Shown piece by piece: positions 20,932 through 30,023 of a DNA stretch of 57,421 bases. The notes below the pieces were generated by a model. The model was given only the letters and a program-made list of their open reading frames with translations, did not search any database and had not been told where the DNA came from. Positions within the stretch are counted from its first letter, which is position 1; every line of letters starts with the position of its first letter. Where the stretch lies: the NCBI GenBank assembly GCA_938036875.1, contig CALHVX010000076.1, positions 1 through 57,421 on the forward strand, given 5' to 3'. Source of the stretch: an uncultured Pseudomonadales bacterium. GTDB lineage: Bacteria > Pseudomonadota > Gammaproteobacteria > Pseudomonadales > Azotimanducaceae. The position numbers and the translations under genes are program-made.

Positions 20932-21915
20932 ATGACTTCTAGTTACATCAGCAGCAAAGAGCAAGCCCGCCACTACTTCCAACAACCCCATACCAGTGTG
21001 CCCAGTGCCCCCATACGCGGTGCTGCCGCGTGGTTAGGCCATGAGCTGGCTGCCGCGCCTCAGCGCTGGTCTGTTGATTTAACCGCCCAACATATCGCGG
21101 AGCTTGATGCGGCGCTTGCGGCCTGTGCCCATATGCCAACCCAAGCGTTAACCGCTGATACCTTTGTGTTGTCTGAGCTGGCGGAGGTCGCGGCGGGTTG
21201 GGCCGCGCAGGTTCACCGTGGCATTGGTTGTCTTCGTGTGCGGGGATTTCCGGTGCAACGTTGGACCCAAGCGGAGGCAGAGCGCGCCTACTGGGGTTTG
21301 GGTTTGTATCTAGGTCGTCCCGGAGCACAGAACCCTGAAGGTGAGTTGTTAGGTCATGTCAAAGATTATGGTGAGCGTGCAGATCGCCCTGAAGTGCGCT
21401 TGTACCGCACCTCCGCCAACATTTTGTATCACTGTGATGCTGCTGACATAGTGGGTTTGTTGTGCTTGAAGCCGGCGCGCAGTGGCGGGGCCAGCCGGTT
21501 GGTGAGTTCGGTTGCCCTGTTTAACGCCGTCCTCGAGCGTGAACCTGAGTTGATCCCAGCATTGTTTGAACCCATGTTGATCGACGCTCGAGGCGAGGGG
21601 AAGAATGCTTGGAACGCGCTGGTGCCTTGCGCCTGGAACGGCGAGCGGTTACATACCTTCTTCCACAGTGACTACTTTCGGTCGATGGCGCGACACGCTC
21701 AAGCACCCGCACACAGTGCAGCCCAACAGCGGTTGTTGCACTTGTACGAGAGTATTGGCAACGAGCCGGGTTTTTATCTAGATATGGAGTTTGCAGCCGG
21801 CGATATGCAGTTGGTGTCTAACCATACTGTGCTGCACGCGCGCACGGCTTACACGGATTGGGATGAGCCGGCGCAACGTCGACACTTGCTGCGTTTGTGG
21901 CTAACGGTAAGTTAG
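20932..21915 (+). CDS. TauD/TfdA-like Fe(II)/2-oxoglutarate dioxygenase
   Basis: 327-residue protein with the TauD/TfdA double-stranded beta-helix pattern. The metal HxD is in YHCDAADIVGLLCLKPA (His at about residue 172) and the distal His is in VSNHTVLHARTAYTD. An RRHLLRLWL arginine for 2-oxoglutarate closes the fold. Upstream GCLRVRGFPV and YWGLGLYLGRPG fit the family. Substrate unknown; relatives hydroxylate sulfonates, carboxylates and amino acids. ATG at 20932 has a GGGGAG site. It lies between greA and the convergent yhbY with zero spacing to the latter's stop. Confidence 0.8.
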   Translation: MTSSYISSKEQARHYFQQPHTSVPSAPIRGAAAWLGHELAAAPQRWSVDLTAQHIAELDAALAACAHMPTQALTADTFVLSELAEVAAGWAAQVHRGIGCLRVRGFPVQRWTQAEAERAYWGLGLYLGRPGAQNPEGELLGHVKDYGERADRPEVRLYRTSANILYHCDAADIVGLLCLKPARSGGASRLVSSVALFNAVLEREPELIPALFEPMLIDARGEGKNAWNALVPCAWNGERLHTFFHSDYFRSMARHAQAPAHSAAQQRLLHLYESIGNEPGFYLDMEFAAGDMQLVSNHTVLHARTAYTDWDEPAQRRHLLRLWLTVS

Positions 21916-22218
21916 CTACCCGTGGCGTTTGATGTTGGACAGTCGCGGGTCTGCGTTGGTGTTTTCTTTGTAGATCACGGCAATCTTGCCGATGATGTAG
22001 ACCAGCTCTGAGTTGGTGTCCTTGGCCACTGCATCAGCAAGTGCACGCCGATCGTCTCGTTCGCCTGCGGCCAGTTTGACCTTAATCAGCTCGTGATCGC
22101 GCAGTGCGCGGGTCACTTCAGCGAGCACGGTGTCGCGCAGACCTTTATCACCAACGGTCACAACCGGGTCTAGGTGGTGGGCAATTTGTCGTAGCTTGCG
22201 TTTTTTGGCCGCGTTCAC
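21916..22218 (-). CDS. yhbY: CRS1-YhbY family RNA-binding protein
   Basis: 100-residue single-domain protein of the CRM (CRS1-YhbY) family, associated with the 50S precursor in E. coli (97 aa). Typical elements are KKRKLRQIAHHLDPVVTVGDKGL, LRDHELIKVKLAAGERDDRRALAD and the C-terminal IIGKIAVIYKENTNADPRL, read in pieces. GTG at 22218 is chosen because the domain begins there and an AGAGAG site lies 8 nt upstream; the open frame continues to 22407 without family similarity. It is divergent from rlmE, the standard arrangement. Confidence 0.93.
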   Translation of the reverse strand: MNAAKKRKLRQIAHHLDPVVTVGDKGLRDTVLAEVTRALRDHELIKVKLAAGERDDRRALADAVAKDTNSELVYIIGKIAVIYKENTNADPRLSNIKRHG

Positions 22219-22321
22219 AGGGTTGACTCTCTTTGGTAATCCGCTGGGATATAGGTTTAAGGCGCGCAACTCTAGAGCATCCTTGGTAGCCTGACCAGCA
22301 TGAGCCCGCGTAAAAGAAAAA

Positions 22322-22942
22322 ATGCCAAAACGTAGTAAATCCAGCAGTCGCTGGCTGGAACGACAGCGTCGCGACCCTTTTGCTAAGCAAGCGGTGGGCG
22401 ATGGCAATCTATCGCGTGCCTATTACAAGCTAGAACAGCTGGATAAACGCTTCAAATTGCTTGGGCCGAAGACCCGAGTTTTGGAGTTGGGTGCCGCGCC
22501 AGGCGGCTGGACCGCCTATTTAGAGGATAAGTCGCCGGACGGTCTGCGGATTGCCGTGGACTCTCGCCCTATCCAAGCCATGGGGGATACCCATGTGATT
22601 GAGGGTGAATACGGCACCGATGCCGTAGATGAGGCGTTGGCACAGATATTGGGCGATGACCGGCTGGACCTTGTTTTATCGGATATGGCCCCCAATATGA
22701 GTGGTATCAAGGTTGCGGATCAGGCCCGTTGTATGGATCTGGCCGAGCTGACCGAAGAGGCCGCATTACGTTGGTTGAAACCTGGAGGCCAAATGCTGGT
22801 CAAAGTGTTCCATGGGTCAGGCTTGGATGCTTGGCGCAGCGGGCTGCGGTCGAATTTTGCTAAGGTCTCAAGTGCTAAGCCAGCAGCCTCACGTTCGGAC
22901 TCACGGGAGCATTATGTGCTTGCGGTAGGTTTTACCGGATAG
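22322..22942 (+). CDS. rlmE: 23S rRNA (uridine-2'-O-) methyltransferase RlmE (FtsJ/RrmJ)
   Basis: 206-residue SAM-dependent methyltransferase (E. coli 209) that modifies U2552 of 23S rRNA, in the A loop. Hallmarks are RSRAYYKLEQLD-type helix (here SRAYYKLEQLDKRF), the SAM motif VLELGAAPGGWT, the catalytic aspartate in LVLSDMAPNMSG and the catalytic lysine in GQMLVKVFHGSG. It is heat-inducible with ftsH in E. coli, and ftsH follows here after 161 bp. Confidence 0.97.
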   Translation: MPKRSKSSSRWLERQRRDPFAKQAVGDGNLSRAYYKLEQLDKRFKLLGPKTRVLELGAAPGGWTAYLEDKSPDGLRIAVDSRPIQAMGDTHVIEGEYGTDAVDEALAQILGDDRLDLVLSDMAPNMSGIKVADQARCMDLAELTEEAALRWLKPGGQMLVKVFHGSGLDAWRSGLRSNFAKVSSAKPAASRSDSREHYVLAVGFTG

Positions 22943-23103
22943 ATACCGCGCGAAACTGGCGTGTTAGGCTAATTTAAATAGTAAGCCGTGGGCGAACTGG
23001 GCTTGTCCTTGGTCACGGCAATATAAACCCGAACGGGGTAAACTAGGCGTATAGGTGCGCTAACTATCCAAAATCGGACCACCCACCATTAGAGGTTAAC
23101 CCT

Positions 23104-25011
23104 TTGTCAGACATGGGAAAAAATTTACTGCTGTGGCTCATAATTGCAGCGGTGTTGCTCACGGTTTTCAATAATTTTTCCGCGCAACCGGCCACCGAAA
23201 CTGTCAGTTATTCTGACTTTATTAAGAGCGTGCGCCAGGAGCAGATCAAGAACGTCGAAATCGACGGGCTGATCATCAAGGGTGAGCGCAGCAATGGTGA
23301 GGTGTTCCAAGTCATCCGCCCAGAGCTGTACGACCCCAAGATTATGGATGACCTCTACAACCACGGGGTTGAAGTCAAAGGCAAGCTGCCCGAGCAGCAG
23401 AGCCTGTTGACCCAGTTGCTGGTGGCCAGCTTCCCCATTTTGATCATCATCGCGGTGTTTGTGTTCTTCATGCGCCAAATGCAGGGCGGAGGCGGTGGTC
23501 GTGGTGGCCCCATGACCTTTGGCAAGAGCAAAGCCAAACTGCTGTCAGAAGATCAAATCAAAACAACCTTTGCTGACGTGGCTGGCGTTGATGAAGCCAA
23601 AGAAGATGTGCAGGAGCTGGTTGAGTTTTTGCGTGACCCGGGCAAGTTCCAACGCTTAGGCGGTCGCATCCCTCGCGGCATCTTGATGGTTGGCCAGCCG
23701 GGTACTGGTAAAACCTTGTTGGCCAAAGCCATTGCGGGTGAAGCCAAGGTCCCGTTCTTTTCCATCTCTGGTTCAGACTTTGTTGAGATGTTTGTAGGTG
23801 TTGGTGCCTCACGGGTACGCGACATGTTTGAGCAAGCGAAGAAGCAGGCGCCCTGCATCATCTTCATCGATGAGATCGACGCGGTTGGTCGGCATCGTGG
23901 TGCTGGCCTTGGTGGTGGACATGACGAGCGCGAGCAAACCTTGAACCAATTGCTGGTTGAGATGGACGGCTTTGAAGGCAACGACGGCATCATTGTCATC
24001 GCTGCAACCAACCGTCCTGACGTCTTGGACCCTGCGCTGCTGCGCCCTGGTCGCTTTGACCGTCAAGTGGTTGTGAGCCTGCCGGACATTCGCGGACGTG
24101 AGCAAATCTTAAAAGTTCATATGCGTAAAGTGCCGTTGTCGGATGACGTGGATGCCAGTGTTATTGCTCGTGGAACCCCAGGGTTTTCTGGTGCAGACCT
24201 AGCAAACCTAGTGAACGAAGCGGCACTCTTTGCAGCGCGCGCGGGCAAACGCTTGGTTGAGATGGAAGAGTTTGAAGGCGCCAAAGACAAGATCATGATG
24301 GGCGCAGAGCGACGCTCCATGGTCATGTCAGAGAAAGAAAAACGTAACACCGCTTACCACGAAGCGGGGCACACCATTGTCTCCCGTTTGGTGCCAGGAC
24401 ACGATCCGGTTTACAAGGTCAGCATCATTCCGCGCGGGCGCGCCTTGGGTGTGACCATGTTCTTACCCGAAGAAGATCGTTACAGCATCACCAAAGAGAC
24501 ACTGTTGAGTCAGATCTGCAGCTTGTTTGGTGGTCGTATTGCTGAAGAGTTGATCTTGGGTCCTGATCAAGTGACAACCGGTGCCTCTAATGATATTGAG
24601 CGTGCAACCGCATTGGCCCGCAACATGGTCACTAAGTGGGGCCTAACCGAAAAGCTTGGTCCCTTGATGTACGACGAAGAAGACGGTGAAGTCTTCTTGG
24701 GTATGTCCGCTGGCGGTAAACCCAAATCGATCTCACCGAGCACCGCTCAGGCCATCGATCTGGAAACACGTTCTATCATCGATAGCTGTTATGAGCGCGC
24801 AGAAACCATCCTGAAAGACAATATGGATAAGCTGCATGCCATGGCAGATGCGTTGATGGAGTACGAGACCCTAGACCCGAACCAGTTGGATGACATCATG
24901 GCCGGTGCTAAGCCGCGCGCTCCAGATGACACGCCACCTGCATCACCCAGCGGCAAGCCCCAGGCGGGTTCGGGCGAGCAGCCCATTGGGGGCCCTGCAG
25001 AAGAGACCTAA
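23104..25011 (+). CDS. ftsH: ATP-dependent zinc metalloprotease FtsH
   Basis: 635-residue inner-membrane AAA+ protease (E. coli 644-647). TM1 is at the N-terminus and TM2 near residues 100-121, around a periplasmic segment. The Walker A is GQPGTGKT at about residues 197-204 (most relatives have GPPGTGKT), Walker [15 protein letters not shown] region [20 protein letters not shown], and zinc site HEAGH at 419-423. The start TTG at 23104 has AGAGG 8 nt upstream; ATG at 23113 would be 17 nt from it. A hairpin straddles the stop before folP. Degrades membrane proteins, and in E. coli also sigma-32 and LpxC. Confidence 0.98.
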   Translation: MSDMGKNLLLWLIIAAVLLTVFNNFSAQPATETVSYSDFIKSVRQEQIKNVEIDGLIIKGERSNGEVFQVIRPELYDPKIMDDLYNHGVEVKGKLPEQQSLLTQLLVASFPILIIIAVFVFFMRQMQGGGGGRGGPMTFGKSKAKLLSEDQIKTTFADVAGVDEAKEDVQELVEFLRDPGKFQRLGGRIPRGILMVGQPGTGKTLLAKAIAGEAKVPFFSISGSDFVEMFVGVGASRVRDMFEQAKKQAPCIIFIDEIDAVGRHRGAGLGGGHDEREQTLNQLLVEMDGFEGNDGIIVIAATNRPDVLDPALLRPGRFDRQVVVSLPDIRGREQILKVHMRKVPLSDDVDASVIARGTPGFSGADLANLVNEAALFAARAGKRLVEMEEFEGAKDKIMMGAERRSMVMSEKEKRNTAYHEAGHTIVSRLVPGHDPVYKVSIIPRGRALGVTMFLPEEDRYSITKETLLSQICSLFGGRIAEELILGPDQVTTGASNDIERATALARNMVTKWGLTEKLGPLMYDEEDGEVFLGMSAGGKPKSISPSTAQAIDLETRSIIDSCYERAETILKDNMDKLHAMADALMEYETLDPNQLDDIMAGAKPRAPDDTPPASPSGKPQAGSGEQPIGGPAEET

Positions 25012-25023
25012 TTCAGGTCTCTT
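25001..25023 (+). other. Hairpin straddling the ftsH stop
   Basis: 9-bp perfect stem (25001-25009 with 25015-25023) and AATTC loop. The ftsH TAA lies at the arm-loop boundary, 12 bp before the folP start. There is no U-tract; it may reduce folP expression relative to ftsH or protect the upstream mRNA. Confidence 0.55.
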
Positions 25024-25035
25024 GCTGGGTCGAAA

Positions 25036-25911
25036 ATGACGGAGGTTGGCTCGGCGTTGCTGCGCGCCGGCAATCGAGTTTTAGATCTAACCCAGCCGGT
25101 GGTGATGGGGGTGCTCAATATCACCCCCGACTCCTTCTCTGACGGCGGTACCTTCTATCGCCATCAACAGCTTGATGTCAATTTAGTAGTTAATCAGGCT
25201 CAGCAAATGCTGGCGCAAGGCGCGCAAATCCTAGATGTGGGTGGCGAATCCTCTCGCCCCGGCGCGGATCCTGTGTCTGCTGCGGAAGAACTTGCCCGTG
25301 TGATGCCTGTCCTTGAACGTCTCCTAGAACTCGATACGATGGTCTCGCTAGATACCTATAAGCCTGGCGTAGCTGCGCAAGCGATTGCCGCTGGTTGCCA
25401 TCTGATCAACGACATCAGTGGCGCCCGATCCGGAGAGATGCTTGAGGTAGTGGCGCGAACAGAGGCGGCATTGTGTTTGATGCATATGCAGGGCGACCCG
25501 CAAACCATGCAAGCACAGCCGGAGTATTCCGATGTGTGCGCACAGGTGGCGATGTTTTTGCAGCAACAACTGCAGCACGCCCAACGGCTCGGCATAGCGC
25601 TAGATCGATTGCTTGTTGATCCAGGGTTTGGTTTTGGCAAAACGCTAGAGCACAACCTAGCACTGCTGCGACGTCTGCCCGAGTTATCGGATGGGTTAAT
25701 GCAAGCTGGCTTGCCGGTTCCAGTGTTGGTTGGTTTGTCACGTAAGAGCATGCTTGAGGCGTTAACGCAGCGGGTAGTAGAAGATCGATTGGCGGGTAGT
25801 GTTGCTTGTGCAACGCTGGCGGTGTTTAACGGTGCCAAGGTAGTTCGAGCGCATGATGTGGCGGCTACGGTGGATGCTATTGCGGTTGCCCAGGCGGTTC
25901 GCAACGGCTAG
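25036..25911 (+). CDS. folP: Dihydropteroate synthase
   Basis: 291-residue TIM-barrel enzyme of folate synthesis that joins p-aminobenzoate to the pterin pyrophosphate; it is the sulfonamide target. Family signatures are MGVLNITPDSFSDGGTF and DVGGESSRPGADPV, with later DPGFGFGKTLEHNL and VGLSRKSML. It follows ftsH by 24 bp and precedes glmM, the E. coli and Pseudomonas order. The first residues before LDLTQPVVMG are variable, so the start is less certain. Confidence 0.97.
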   Translation: MTEVGSALLRAGNRVLDLTQPVVMGVLNITPDSFSDGGTFYRHQQLDVNLVVNQAQQMLAQGAQILDVGGESSRPGADPVSAAEELARVMPVLERLLELDTMVSLDTYKPGVAAQAIAAGCHLINDISGARSGEMLEVVARTEAALCLMHMQGDPQTMQAQPEYSDVCAQVAMFLQQQLQHAQRLGIALDRLLVDPGFGFGKTLEHNLALLRRLPELSDGLMQAGLPVPVLVGLSRKSMLEALTQRVVEDRLAGSVACATLAVFNGAKVVRAHDVAATVDAIAVAQAVRNG

Positions 25912-26026
25912 CGCCGGTTTGGTACAGCGTGCGAACCCAGGCAAGGTTGGCATGAACGATCGAAACGATGGAATAGAATGACGGGTATGACTAAGCACCC
26001 GGCTGAACAAGGAGCGACAGCAGGCG

Positions 26027-27364
26027 ATGAGTAGACGACACTTTGGCACAGACGGTATCCGCGGCAAGGTTGGCAAGAGCCCAATCACCCCAGATTTTTG
26101 CCTACGCTTAGGCTGGGCGGTTGGCCGAGTCATGGCCAAGAGTGGCAATGGCCACGTGTTGATCGGCAAAGACACCCGTATCTCCGGATACATGTTGGAG
26201 TCGGTACTGGAGTCCGGTTTGTCTGCGGCTGGTGCCAACGTTACCCTGCTAGGGCCGATGCCCACGCCAGCGGTTGCCTACTTGACGCGCACCTTGCGCG
26301 CAGATGCGGGCATTGTGATCAGCGCTTCGCACAACCCTTACTATGACAATGGTATTAAGTTTTTTGACGGTGACGGCAACAAGCTGCCTGATGCGATTGA
26401 GCTTGAGATCGAAAGCCAGCTAGACCGCGACATGACCTGTGTGGATTCAGACCGTTTAGGTCGTGCTGCGCATATGGATGATGCTTCAGGCCGCTACATT
26501 GAGTTTTGCAAAGCGACCGTCAGCCGTGGCTTTAACCTTCGCGGCATGCGCATCGTGCTGGACTGTGCCAACGGCGCCACCTATCACGTGGCACCGCGCG
26601 TGTTTGAAGAGCTCGGCGCGGATCTCATTACCTTTGGTAACGAGCCAAGTGGTACCAATATCAACGACGGTGTTGGTTCTACCTATCCAGATTATCTAGC
26701 ATCAAAAGTTGCCGAGTACCGAGCGGACATTGGCATTGCGTTTGATGGTGACGGCGACCGCGTCATTATGGTTGACCACGAAGGTGCCATTGTTGATGGT
26801 GACCAATTGCTCTATGTGATGGCTGCGCATCGTAAAGCGACGAACAAGTTGAATGGCGGTGTTGTTGGTACTGTGATGAGTAACTTCGGTCTCGAGCGTG
26901 CCTTTGAAGATTTGGGCATCGACTTTGTCCGCGCCGCTGTTGGCGACCGCTATGTGCTCGAACAGTTGCGTGAACGTAAGTGGGAGCTTGGTGGCGAGTC
27001 ATCGGGTCACTTGCTGGCACTGGATCTCAGTACCACTGGTGACGCCATTGTATCGGCGCTGCAAGTGTTGGTGCCCATCGTCGAGCGTGGCAAGACGTTG
27101 GCGGAGCTATCCAAGGGCATGCAGAAAATGCCTCAGACCATGATCAACGTAAAAATTGGCTCACCCAAAGAGGTTGCCGTTTGTTCTGAGGTGACCACCG
27201 CTGCTGCGGCCATTGATAAGAAGCTGGCCGGTCGTGGTCGCACCCTGATACGACCTTCCGGTACTGAGCCCGTGGTTCGGGTGATGGTCGAAGGTGACGA
27301 TGCCGCCGAGGTACGTACCATCGCTGAAGAGCTGGCCGATGTAGTCCGCGTCGCCAAAATCTGA
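26027..27364 (+). CDS. glmM: Phosphoglucosamine mutase
   Basis: 445-residue GlmM (E. coli 445), converting glucosamine-6-phosphate to glucosamine-1-phosphate for UDP-GlcNAc. The N-terminus [13 protein letters not shown] is typical. The phosphoserine loop is [16 protein letters not shown], the metal loop DGDGDR, the sugar loop GGESSGH and the phosphate-binding [18 protein letters not shown] at 26027 has an AGGAG-like site. It is followed by a hairpin at 27392. Confidence 0.98.
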   Translation: MSRRHFGTDGIRGKVGKSPITPDFCLRLGWAVGRVMAKSGNGHVLIGKDTRISGYMLESVLESGLSAAGANVTLLGPMPTPAVAYLTRTLRADAGIVISASHNPYYDNGIKFFDGDGNKLPDAIELEIESQLDRDMTCVDSDRLGRAAHMDDASGRYIEFCKATVSRGFNLRGMRIVLDCANGATYHVAPRVFEELGADLITFGNEPSGTNINDGVGSTYPDYLASKVAEYRADIGIAFDGDGDRVIMVDHEGAIVDGDQLLYVMAAHRKATNKLNGGVVGTVMSNFGLERAFEDLGIDFVRAAVGDRYVLEQLRERKWELGGESSGHLLALDLSTTGDAIVSALQVLVPIVERGKTLAELSKGMQKMPQTMINVKIGSPKEVAVCSEVTTAAAAIDKKLAGRGRTLIRPSGTEPVVRVMVEGDDAAEVRTIAEELADVVRVAKI

Positions 27365-27391
27365 TCCGTTACTGACCCGCCTTTAGACCCT

Positions 27392-27408
27392 GGGGGCTCA
27401 CAGCCCCC
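27392..27408 (+). terminator. Hairpin after glmM
   Basis: 7-bp GC stem (27392-27398 with 27402-27408) with a 3-nt loop, 27 bp after the glmM stop and followed by TACAAAAT. It is a compact terminator-like hairpin without a T-run. Confidence 0.5.
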
Positions 27409-27520
27409 TACAAAATCCCCACCATAGACTTGCTCCTTTCGTATTGTGAGGAGCGCAGCCAACCTATACCATGTCGCGCCTCCGCCTATTTAGGTGGCGG
27501 AATGTTTGGAATCCGTGGTT

Positions 27521-28288
27521 ATGGCCCTGTTTGTCGCAGGTAACTGGAAAATGTTTGCATCACGAGCTGGGGTTACCCAGTTTGTGGACGAGCTGGCGTC
27601 TCATTGGCACACCGCCGATGGGGTGGTGCCAGTGGTGTTCCCGCCTACCGGCTATCTAGCGCAGCTGCAAACAGAGCTGGCGGCCAAATTGCCTGGCTGC
27701 GTTGCCCTTGGCGGGCAACGTATACATCCCGAGCCACAAGGCGCCTTTACCGGCGAAAGTTCAGCGGCGATGATGCTGGACCTTGGGGCAAGCTGGGTTT
27801 TGGCGGGTCATTCCGAACGGCGTACTCTGTTTGGAGAGACCGACGAGATGGTAGCAGCTCAGGTCAAAGCCGCCATTGTGGCAGGGCTCAAGCCTGTGCT
27901 TTGCGTTGGCGAAACGCTGGCTCAGCGGCAGGCGGGTGAGGCGGAGCAGGTGGTGGCGCGTCAATTGGATAGCGTCTTTGCAAAGTTAGACGCGGGCTTC
28001 GGCGAGGGTGCTGTGGCTTACGAACCGGTTTGGGCCATTGGTACTGGCGAGACGGCAAGCCCAGACCAAGCTCAACAGATGCATGCCTTTGTGCGTGAAC
28101 GTTTATCGGCAATGGATGCCAAACTTGCAGAGGTCCCCTTATGGTATGGGGGCAGTGTGAAGCCAGACAATGCGGCGGAGCTGTTCGCAGCACCGGACAT
28201 CGATGGTGCGTTGATTGGCGGGGCGTCGTTGGCCGCCGCTAGTTTTTGGCAAATAATTGAACAAGCCGCTGGTTTAACCAGCGCTTAA
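27521..28288 (+). CDS. tpiA: Triosephosphate isomerase
   Basis: 255-residue TIM, interconverting dihydroxyacetone phosphate and glyceraldehyde 3-phosphate. Substrate lysine lies in AGNWKM (residues 6-11), the catalytic histidine in LAGHSERR, the catalytic glutamate in the loop AYEPVWAIGTG, and the phosphate loop in YGGSVKPDN. ATG at 27521 fits the family N-terminus; GTG at 27515 is an alternative with a slightly better-placed GGA site. It sits between glmM and secG, as in Pseudomonas. Confidence 0.97.
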   Translation: MALFVAGNWKMFASRAGVTQFVDELASHWHTADGVVPVVFPPTGYLAQLQTELAAKLPGCVALGGQRIHPEPQGAFTGESSAAMMLDLGASWVLAGHSERRTLFGETDEMVAAQVKAAIVAGLKPVLCVGETLAQRQAGEAEQVVARQLDSVFAKLDAGFGEGAVAYEPVWAIGTGETASPDQAQQMHAFVRERLSAMDAKLAEVPLWYGGSVKPDNAAELFAAPDIDGALIGGASLAAASFWQIIEQAAGLTSA

Positions 28289-28298
28289 AGAGGCAAAC

Positions 28299-28751
28299 AT
28301 GGCGGATTTAGAACTCATCTTGATGTTGTTGCTAGTGATAGACGCAATAGCGCTGATTGCACTGGTACTCATCCAGCAAGGTAAAGGGGCAGATGTGGGT
28401 GCCGCTTTTGGTAGTGGTTCGTCCAACACCATGTTCGGCAGTAGCGGTTCTGGTTCATTTTTGACCACCATGACAACTTGGCTGACCGTTGGCTTTTTCG
28501 TAATCTCCTTTGGCTTAGCGTATTTTGCCAAAGAGCGTGCCGCGGGTTTGACCGAGCTTGGTATCCCGATTATTGAAGACAGCCTTTCTATTGACGCGAA
28601 TTCAGCTGATGCAGCGCTAGAAGGAGCGGCAGCGACGGTCTCTGAGGCAGTAGAGGCGGCAGAAGATCTGCCGGAAGAGCTGCAAAATGCTATCCGCGAG
28701 GCTGGTGAAGAAAGCGCATCCGACGTAGAAACTGAGATTCCCGATCTTTAG
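28299..28751 (+). CDS. secG: Preprotein translocase subunit SecG
   Basis: 150-residue SecG (E. coli 110). Two membrane segments (residues 3-25 and about 58-77) flank the conserved cytoplasmic loop VLIQQGKGADVGAAFGSGSSNTMFGSSGSG, read here as LIQQGKGADVGAAFG and TMFGSSGSG. It assists SecYEG translocation. The C-terminal tail of about 60 residues is unusually acidic (many E, D, A, S). It is 10 bp after tpiA and precedes tRNA-Leu, as secG-leuU in E. coli. Confidence 0.96.
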   Translation: MADLELILMLLLVIDAIALIALVLIQQGKGADVGAAFGSGSSNTMFGSSGSGSFLTTMTTWLTVGFFVISFGLAYFAKERAAGLTELGIPIIEDSLSIDANSADAALEGAAATVSEAVEAAEDLPEELQNAIREAGEESASDVETEIPDL

Positions 28752-28857
28752 ATAGCGCTATAGGCGGGATTTAGGGTTAGAATTGACCTGCCTGGAGTAG
28801 GTAAAATACTTTAAGCAAAACAACAGGTTAGATGGTTGGTTAGGAAGCTAGCCAGCT

Positions 28858-28885
28858 AGATCAGCAGATAGATCAGCAGATAGAT
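28858..28885. repeat. Short tandem repeat upstream of tRNA-Leu
   Basis: Two perfect adjacent copies of a 12-bp unit (28858-28869 and 28870-28881) plus a partial AGAT. It is in the 203-bp noncoding gap between secG and tRNA-Leu; nothing else clear was seen there except a weak TTGACC at 28783. Confidence 0.7.
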
Positions 28886-28954
28886 TAAAGGTAGGGCCGT
28901 GAAAGCACGCCCTCCAGCTGGAAGCGCTCAAAGCGCCTCTAGCGGTAAGAATAA

Positions 28955-29041
28955 GCCCAGGTGGCGGAATTGGTAGACGCGCTGCCTTGAGGGGGCAGTG
29001 TCAGTAATGACGTGCGAGTTCGAGTCTCGCTCTGGGCACCA
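28955..29041 (+). tRNA. tRNA-Leu (GAG anticodon)
   Basis: 87-nt class II tRNA with CCA encoded. The acceptor stem GCCCAGG pairs with the 3' TCTGGGC, with one G-U. D arm contains GGTAGACGC, the anticodon loop TTGAGGG gives GAG, then comes a long variable arm, and the T loop is GTTCGAGTC. It follows secG exactly as leuU does in E. coli. Confidence 0.97.
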
Positions 29042-29123
29042 ATACCGAAAACGCTCCAGCCAATGAGCGATGTGAGTTAAACCCAGCCCCTAGCGCTGGT
29101 TCCTGGGTACACCTATTCCCTGG

Positions 29124-29169
29124 GTTCTCTAGAGAACATGTCGGCCTAGCAGATCATTTCAATGATCTG
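29124..29169. other. Two palindromes immediately upstream of the tRNA-fMet promoter
   Basis: A perfect 14-bp palindrome GTTCTCTAGAGAAC at 29124-29137, and an 8-bp stem with a 4-nt loop at 29150-29157/29162-29169 that abuts the -35 hexamer at 29170. The second could terminate tRNA-Leu transcripts, or either could be a protein-binding site. Confidence 0.55.
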
Positions 29170-29198
29170 TTGCCAGCGCCGCAAAGCCCCCCTATAAT
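29170..29198 (+). promoter_or_regulatory. Strong sigma-70 promoter of tRNA-fMet
   Basis: TTGCCA at 29170-29175, a 17-nt spacer and a perfect TATAAT at 29193-29198. A C-rich discriminator (CCCGCCCC) follows, as in stringently controlled stable-RNA promoters. Expected start is near 29205, about 9 nt before the tRNA; it may also read through into rimP-nusA-infB. Confidence 0.88.
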
Positions 29199-29213
29199 CC
29201 CGCCCCTTGCTGA

Positions 29214-29290
<77 letters not shown>

Positions 29291-29300
29291 CATTTGAACG

Positions 29301-29322
29301 GGCCCCTTAATAGGGGCCTTTT
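29301..29322 (+). terminator. Terminator after tRNA-fMet
   Basis: 7-bp GC stem (29301-29307 with 29312-29318), TAAT loop and TTTT, starting 11 bp after the CCA end. Confidence 0.85.
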
Positions 29323-29370
29323 CGTAAGACCTCAGCAGGAAGAACGAACGTTTGGAAGAAAAAACGTTAG

Positions 29371-29401
29371 AAAAAAATGGGCCTTTGGCCCTTTTTTTTT
29401 C
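29371..29401. terminator. Second terminator before rimP, bidirectional in form
   Basis: A run of seven A, the stem GGGCC/GGCCC around TTT, and a run of nine or ten T. The stem extends through A-T pairs. It follows the first terminator by 48 bp and precedes rimP by 54 bp; rimP-nusA-infB may depend on antitermination or a promoter in this gap. Confidence 0.88.
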
Positions 29402-29455
29402 TGTACGGACTGGCGCTAGGTACGCTTTATTGGTTATTGGGACACAGCTTAAGAC

Positions 29456-30010
29456 TTGAACGCACGCGAACAACAGATACAGGCATTGGTTCAGCCCACG
29501 GTAGATGACTTGGGCCTGCACTTGTGGGGGATAGAACTTATCTCGCAAGGTAAACACACTATGCTGCGCGTGTTCATCCATAAGCCGGTTGCTGCAGTTG
29601 AAGGTGCAGAGCCAAACCCAAACCCAAACCTAGATCTAGATGTAGACGCGGTAGAAGACGAAAGTCTGTCTCGCATTACAGTAGACGATTGTGCCAACGT
29701 CAGTCGTGAGATTAGTGACTTGTTGGATGTAGAAGAAGTCTTTAACTCTGCATTCACTTTGGAAGTTTCGTCACCGGGTATGGATTGCATCTTGTTCAAT
29801 GAAGAGCAATACCTGGCAAATGTCGGTCAGCAAATTGATGTGCGACTCAATGCGCCTTTTGAAGGGCGCAAGCGCATCACCGGTTTGTTGATGGGCATCG
29901 AAGATGGCGAGGCAGTAGTGAGAAGTGGCGAAGACGAATATTTGTTGCCACTAGAGAACGTCAATCGAACACGGGTTGTGCCGCAGTTCGACAAACAAGC
30001 AAAGAGCTGA
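29456..30010 (+). CDS. rimP: Ribosome maturation factor RimP
   Basis: 184-residue RimP, needed for 30S maturation (E. coli 150). Conserved stretches are LGLHLWGIELISQGKHTMLRVFI, TVDDCANVSREISDLLDVEE and FTLEVSSPGMD, read in parts. An acidic insertion of about 30 residues, between residues 43 and 72 (with PNPNPN and DLDVD), enlarges the loop before TVDDC. The start is TTG at 29456, with only a weak upstream ribosome site. It heads the rimP-nusA-infB-rbfA-truB-rpsO-pnp order. Confidence 0.96.
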   Translation: MNAREQQIQALVQPTVDDLGLHLWGIELISQGKHTMLRVFIHKPVAAVEGAEPNPNPNLDLDVDAVEDESLSRITVDDCANVSREISDLLDVEEVFNSAFTLEVSSPGMDCILFNEEQYLANVGQQIDVRLNAPFEGRKRITGLLMGIEDGEAVVRSGEDEYLLPLENVNRTRVVPQFDKQAKS

Positions 30011-30023
30011 GACGTAGCAAGCG

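Noticed and set aside
28783-28812. Promoter for tRNA-Leu at TTGACC
   Set aside because: No good -10 at 16-18 nt; only weak AATACT or TACTTT matches.
28858-28885. CRISPR-like repeat
   Set aside because: Only two adjacent 12-bp copies without spacers and no cas genes.
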